Positions 24,507 through 25,240 of a stretch of DNA of 25,240 nucleotides are shown in pieces; the stretch's first letter is position 1, and each line of letters opens with the position of its first letter. The stretch comes from Flavobacteriales bacterium UBA7430 (lineage in GTDB: Bacteria; Bacteroidota; Bacteroidia; Flavobacteriales; UBA7430). The stretch lies in assembly GCA_002478765.1 (NCBI GenBank), contig DLQO01000006.1:4268-29507 (forward strand), in the 5' to 3' direction. Made by a program: the position numbers and the translations under genes. The notes under the pieces were generated by a model. The model worked only from the letters and a program-made list of their open reading frames with translations. It was not told the DNA's origin and ran no database searches.

Positions 24507-25073
24507 TTACTTACCGTTAAAGTCCGTCATGGTTTTTGGCGCTCCAATGCAAACAAAGCTTTGAATCATTTTTGAGAGCGTTTCAAGCCGTTCCTTTAGT
24601 TTTTCTTCTTCTTCAGTAGACCATTCGCCGAGTACGTAATCGACTTGTTTTCCTTTTGAAAACTCATTGCCTACCCCAAACCGTATTCTCGGGAAGTGAG
24701 CGCTGTTTAAGGTCTCGATGATGTGTTTCAAGCCGTTGTGACCGCCATCGCTACCCTTGGTTCGCATGCGAAGTGTGCCGAAAGGAAGCGCCAAATCATC
24801 CGTAATGATGAGGGTGTTTTCAATAGCGATTTTTTCGCTTTGCATGTAGTAGTTTACCGCCTTACCGCTGAGGTTCATAAAGGTGGTCGGTTTAACAAGC
24901 GTTACGGAACGACCTTTGACTTTTATCGTTGCGGTATCCGCATAACGATTGGGCTTAAAACAAGTATTGGAAGCACTAGCTAGTGCTTCCAATACTTTAA
25001 ATCCGATGTTGTGCCGAGTATTGACATACTCAGAACCAACATTTCCCAATCCGATGACAAGGAATTTTTTCAT
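24507..25073 (-). CDS. pth: Peptidyl-tRNA hydrolase
   Basis: Pth releases tRNA from peptidyl-tRNA dropped by ribosomes and is essential in most bacteria. The 188-residue protein has VIGLGNVGSEY (6-16), the catalytic His21 in TRHNIGF, PTTFMNLSGKAV with its Asn, the catalytic Asp in ITDDLALPFGTLR, and GSDGGHNGLKHI. Length is normal. It begins 2 bases after the rplY stop, an rplY(ctc)-pth order common in bacteria, so both share a transcript. A perfect 36-bp palindrome lies within codons 26-38. Confidence 0.97.
   Translation of the reverse strand: MKKFLVIGLGNVGSEYVNTRHNIGFKVLEALASASNTCFKPNRYADTATIKVKGRSVTLVKPTTFMNLSGKAVNYYMQSEKIAIENTLIITDDLALPFGTLRMRTKGSDGGHNGLKHIIETLNSAHFPRIRFGVGNEFSKGKQVDYVLGEWSTEEEEKLKERLETLSKMIQSFVCIGAPKTMTDFNGK
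24962..24997. repeat. Perfect 36-bp palindrome inside pth
   Basis: AAGTATTGGAAGCACTAG (24962-24979) is followed without a gap by its exact reverse complement (24980-24997). It falls in pth codons 26-38 and is read as K-VLEALASASNT-C. The bases just outside do not pair. The protein has the same spacing here as other Pth proteins, so it is not an insertion. In mRNA it could form a stem of about 16 bp with a minimal loop. Confidence 0.97.
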
Positions 25074-25075
25074 GT

Positions 25076-25240
25076 TTATTCTGCAGCAGGTGCTTCAGCA
25101 GCAGGCGCATCAGCCGCTTCCTCTTCACCCTCTTCCTCTTCATCAACAACGTTACGAGCAGTTTTCACAGCTACAATAACCGCATTGCCTGAAGTCAGAA
25201 TGTCAAAACCTGAAACCTCTACATCTCTCACGTAAATTTT
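25076..25240 (-). CDS. rplY: Large ribosomal subunit protein bL25 (CTC form), C-terminal fragment
   Basis: The last 54 residues of bL25 are encoded; the 5' part lies beyond the window. The fragment starts KIYVRDVEVSGFDILTSGNA, matching the CTC-type C-terminal beta domain, continues VIVAVKTARNVV and ends in an acidic, Ala/Pro-rich tail (DEEEEGEEEAADAPAAEAP). bL25 binds 5S rRNA. The reading frame runs to the window end, and the stop is 2 bases before the pth start, which supports the assignment. Confidence 0.9.
   Translation of the reverse strand, partial: KIYVRDVEVSGFDILTSGNAVIVAVKTARNVVDEEEEGEEEAADAPAAEAPAAE

Noticed and set aside
24949..25179. Plus-strand ORF that also contains VLEALASASNT
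   Set aside because: The shared peptide is simply due to the palindrome; the rest is antisense to pth and rplY.
1..25240. Defence island, prophage, CRISPR or transposon
   Set aside because: All recognisable genes are core metabolic, envelope or surface genes; no transposase, integrase, Cas gene, regularly spaced direct repeats or target-site duplications were seen.

Overview
The window is a stretch of bacterial chromosome that reads as Bacteroidota, most likely a marine Flavobacteriales/Cryomorphaceae-type organism. This is inferred from the genes and signals: almost no Shine-Dalgarno sequences, several TAnnTTTG -7 promoter boxes (two with a TTTG -33 box 20-21 bases upstream), DUF983, a Bacteroidota-type PpiD, a TonB receptor paired with an HMA protein, GCxxxxAxNYN repeats, a Lcl_C/DUF1566 domain, and the order panC / short GT5 protein / glmS. 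No mobile element, CRISPR array, phage gene or origin was seen.

Layout. 1-231 is the tail of a phosphoglucomutase/phosphomannomutase gene, closed by a terminator. 232-565 is non-coding and holds nested complementary blocks and a consensus promoter. This promoter drives the first of two tandem, related two-helix membrane proteins (566-1078), which are separated by a very strong hairpin. On the minus strand follow a DUF983 protein and tRNA-Phe with its own promoter and terminator. A plus-strand envelope cluster runs from 1874 to 9074: coaX, an outer-membrane beta-barrel protein, a TPR protein, lptC, a CNNM/CBS transporter-like protein and a PpiD-like chaperone. After a bidirectional terminator come a DUF6495-like protein (minus), a four-helix membrane protein with hflX, and a TonB receptor with a small HMA metal-binding protein.

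The minus-strand block 14242-18323 is read panC-panD-UPF0104-rfaE2-radA with little or no spacing. Diverging from it are a half-length GT5 protein and glmS (18427-21114). The last part (21190-25240, all minus) has two secreted Cys-rich proteins that share a C-terminal-type module, one unrecognised small protein, pth, and the 3' end of rplY.

Themes: coenzyme A supply (panC, panD, coaX), cell-envelope building (lptC, barrel protein, PpiD, glmS, rfaE2, flippase-like protein), and core maintenance (hflX, radA, pth, rplY). The most unusual observations are a perfect 36-bp palindrome inside the pth coding region, a PpiD homologue that appears to lack its parvulin domain, and the pair of paralogous mini membrane proteins around a strong terminator. 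I did not find convincing evidence for an entirely new multi-gene system.
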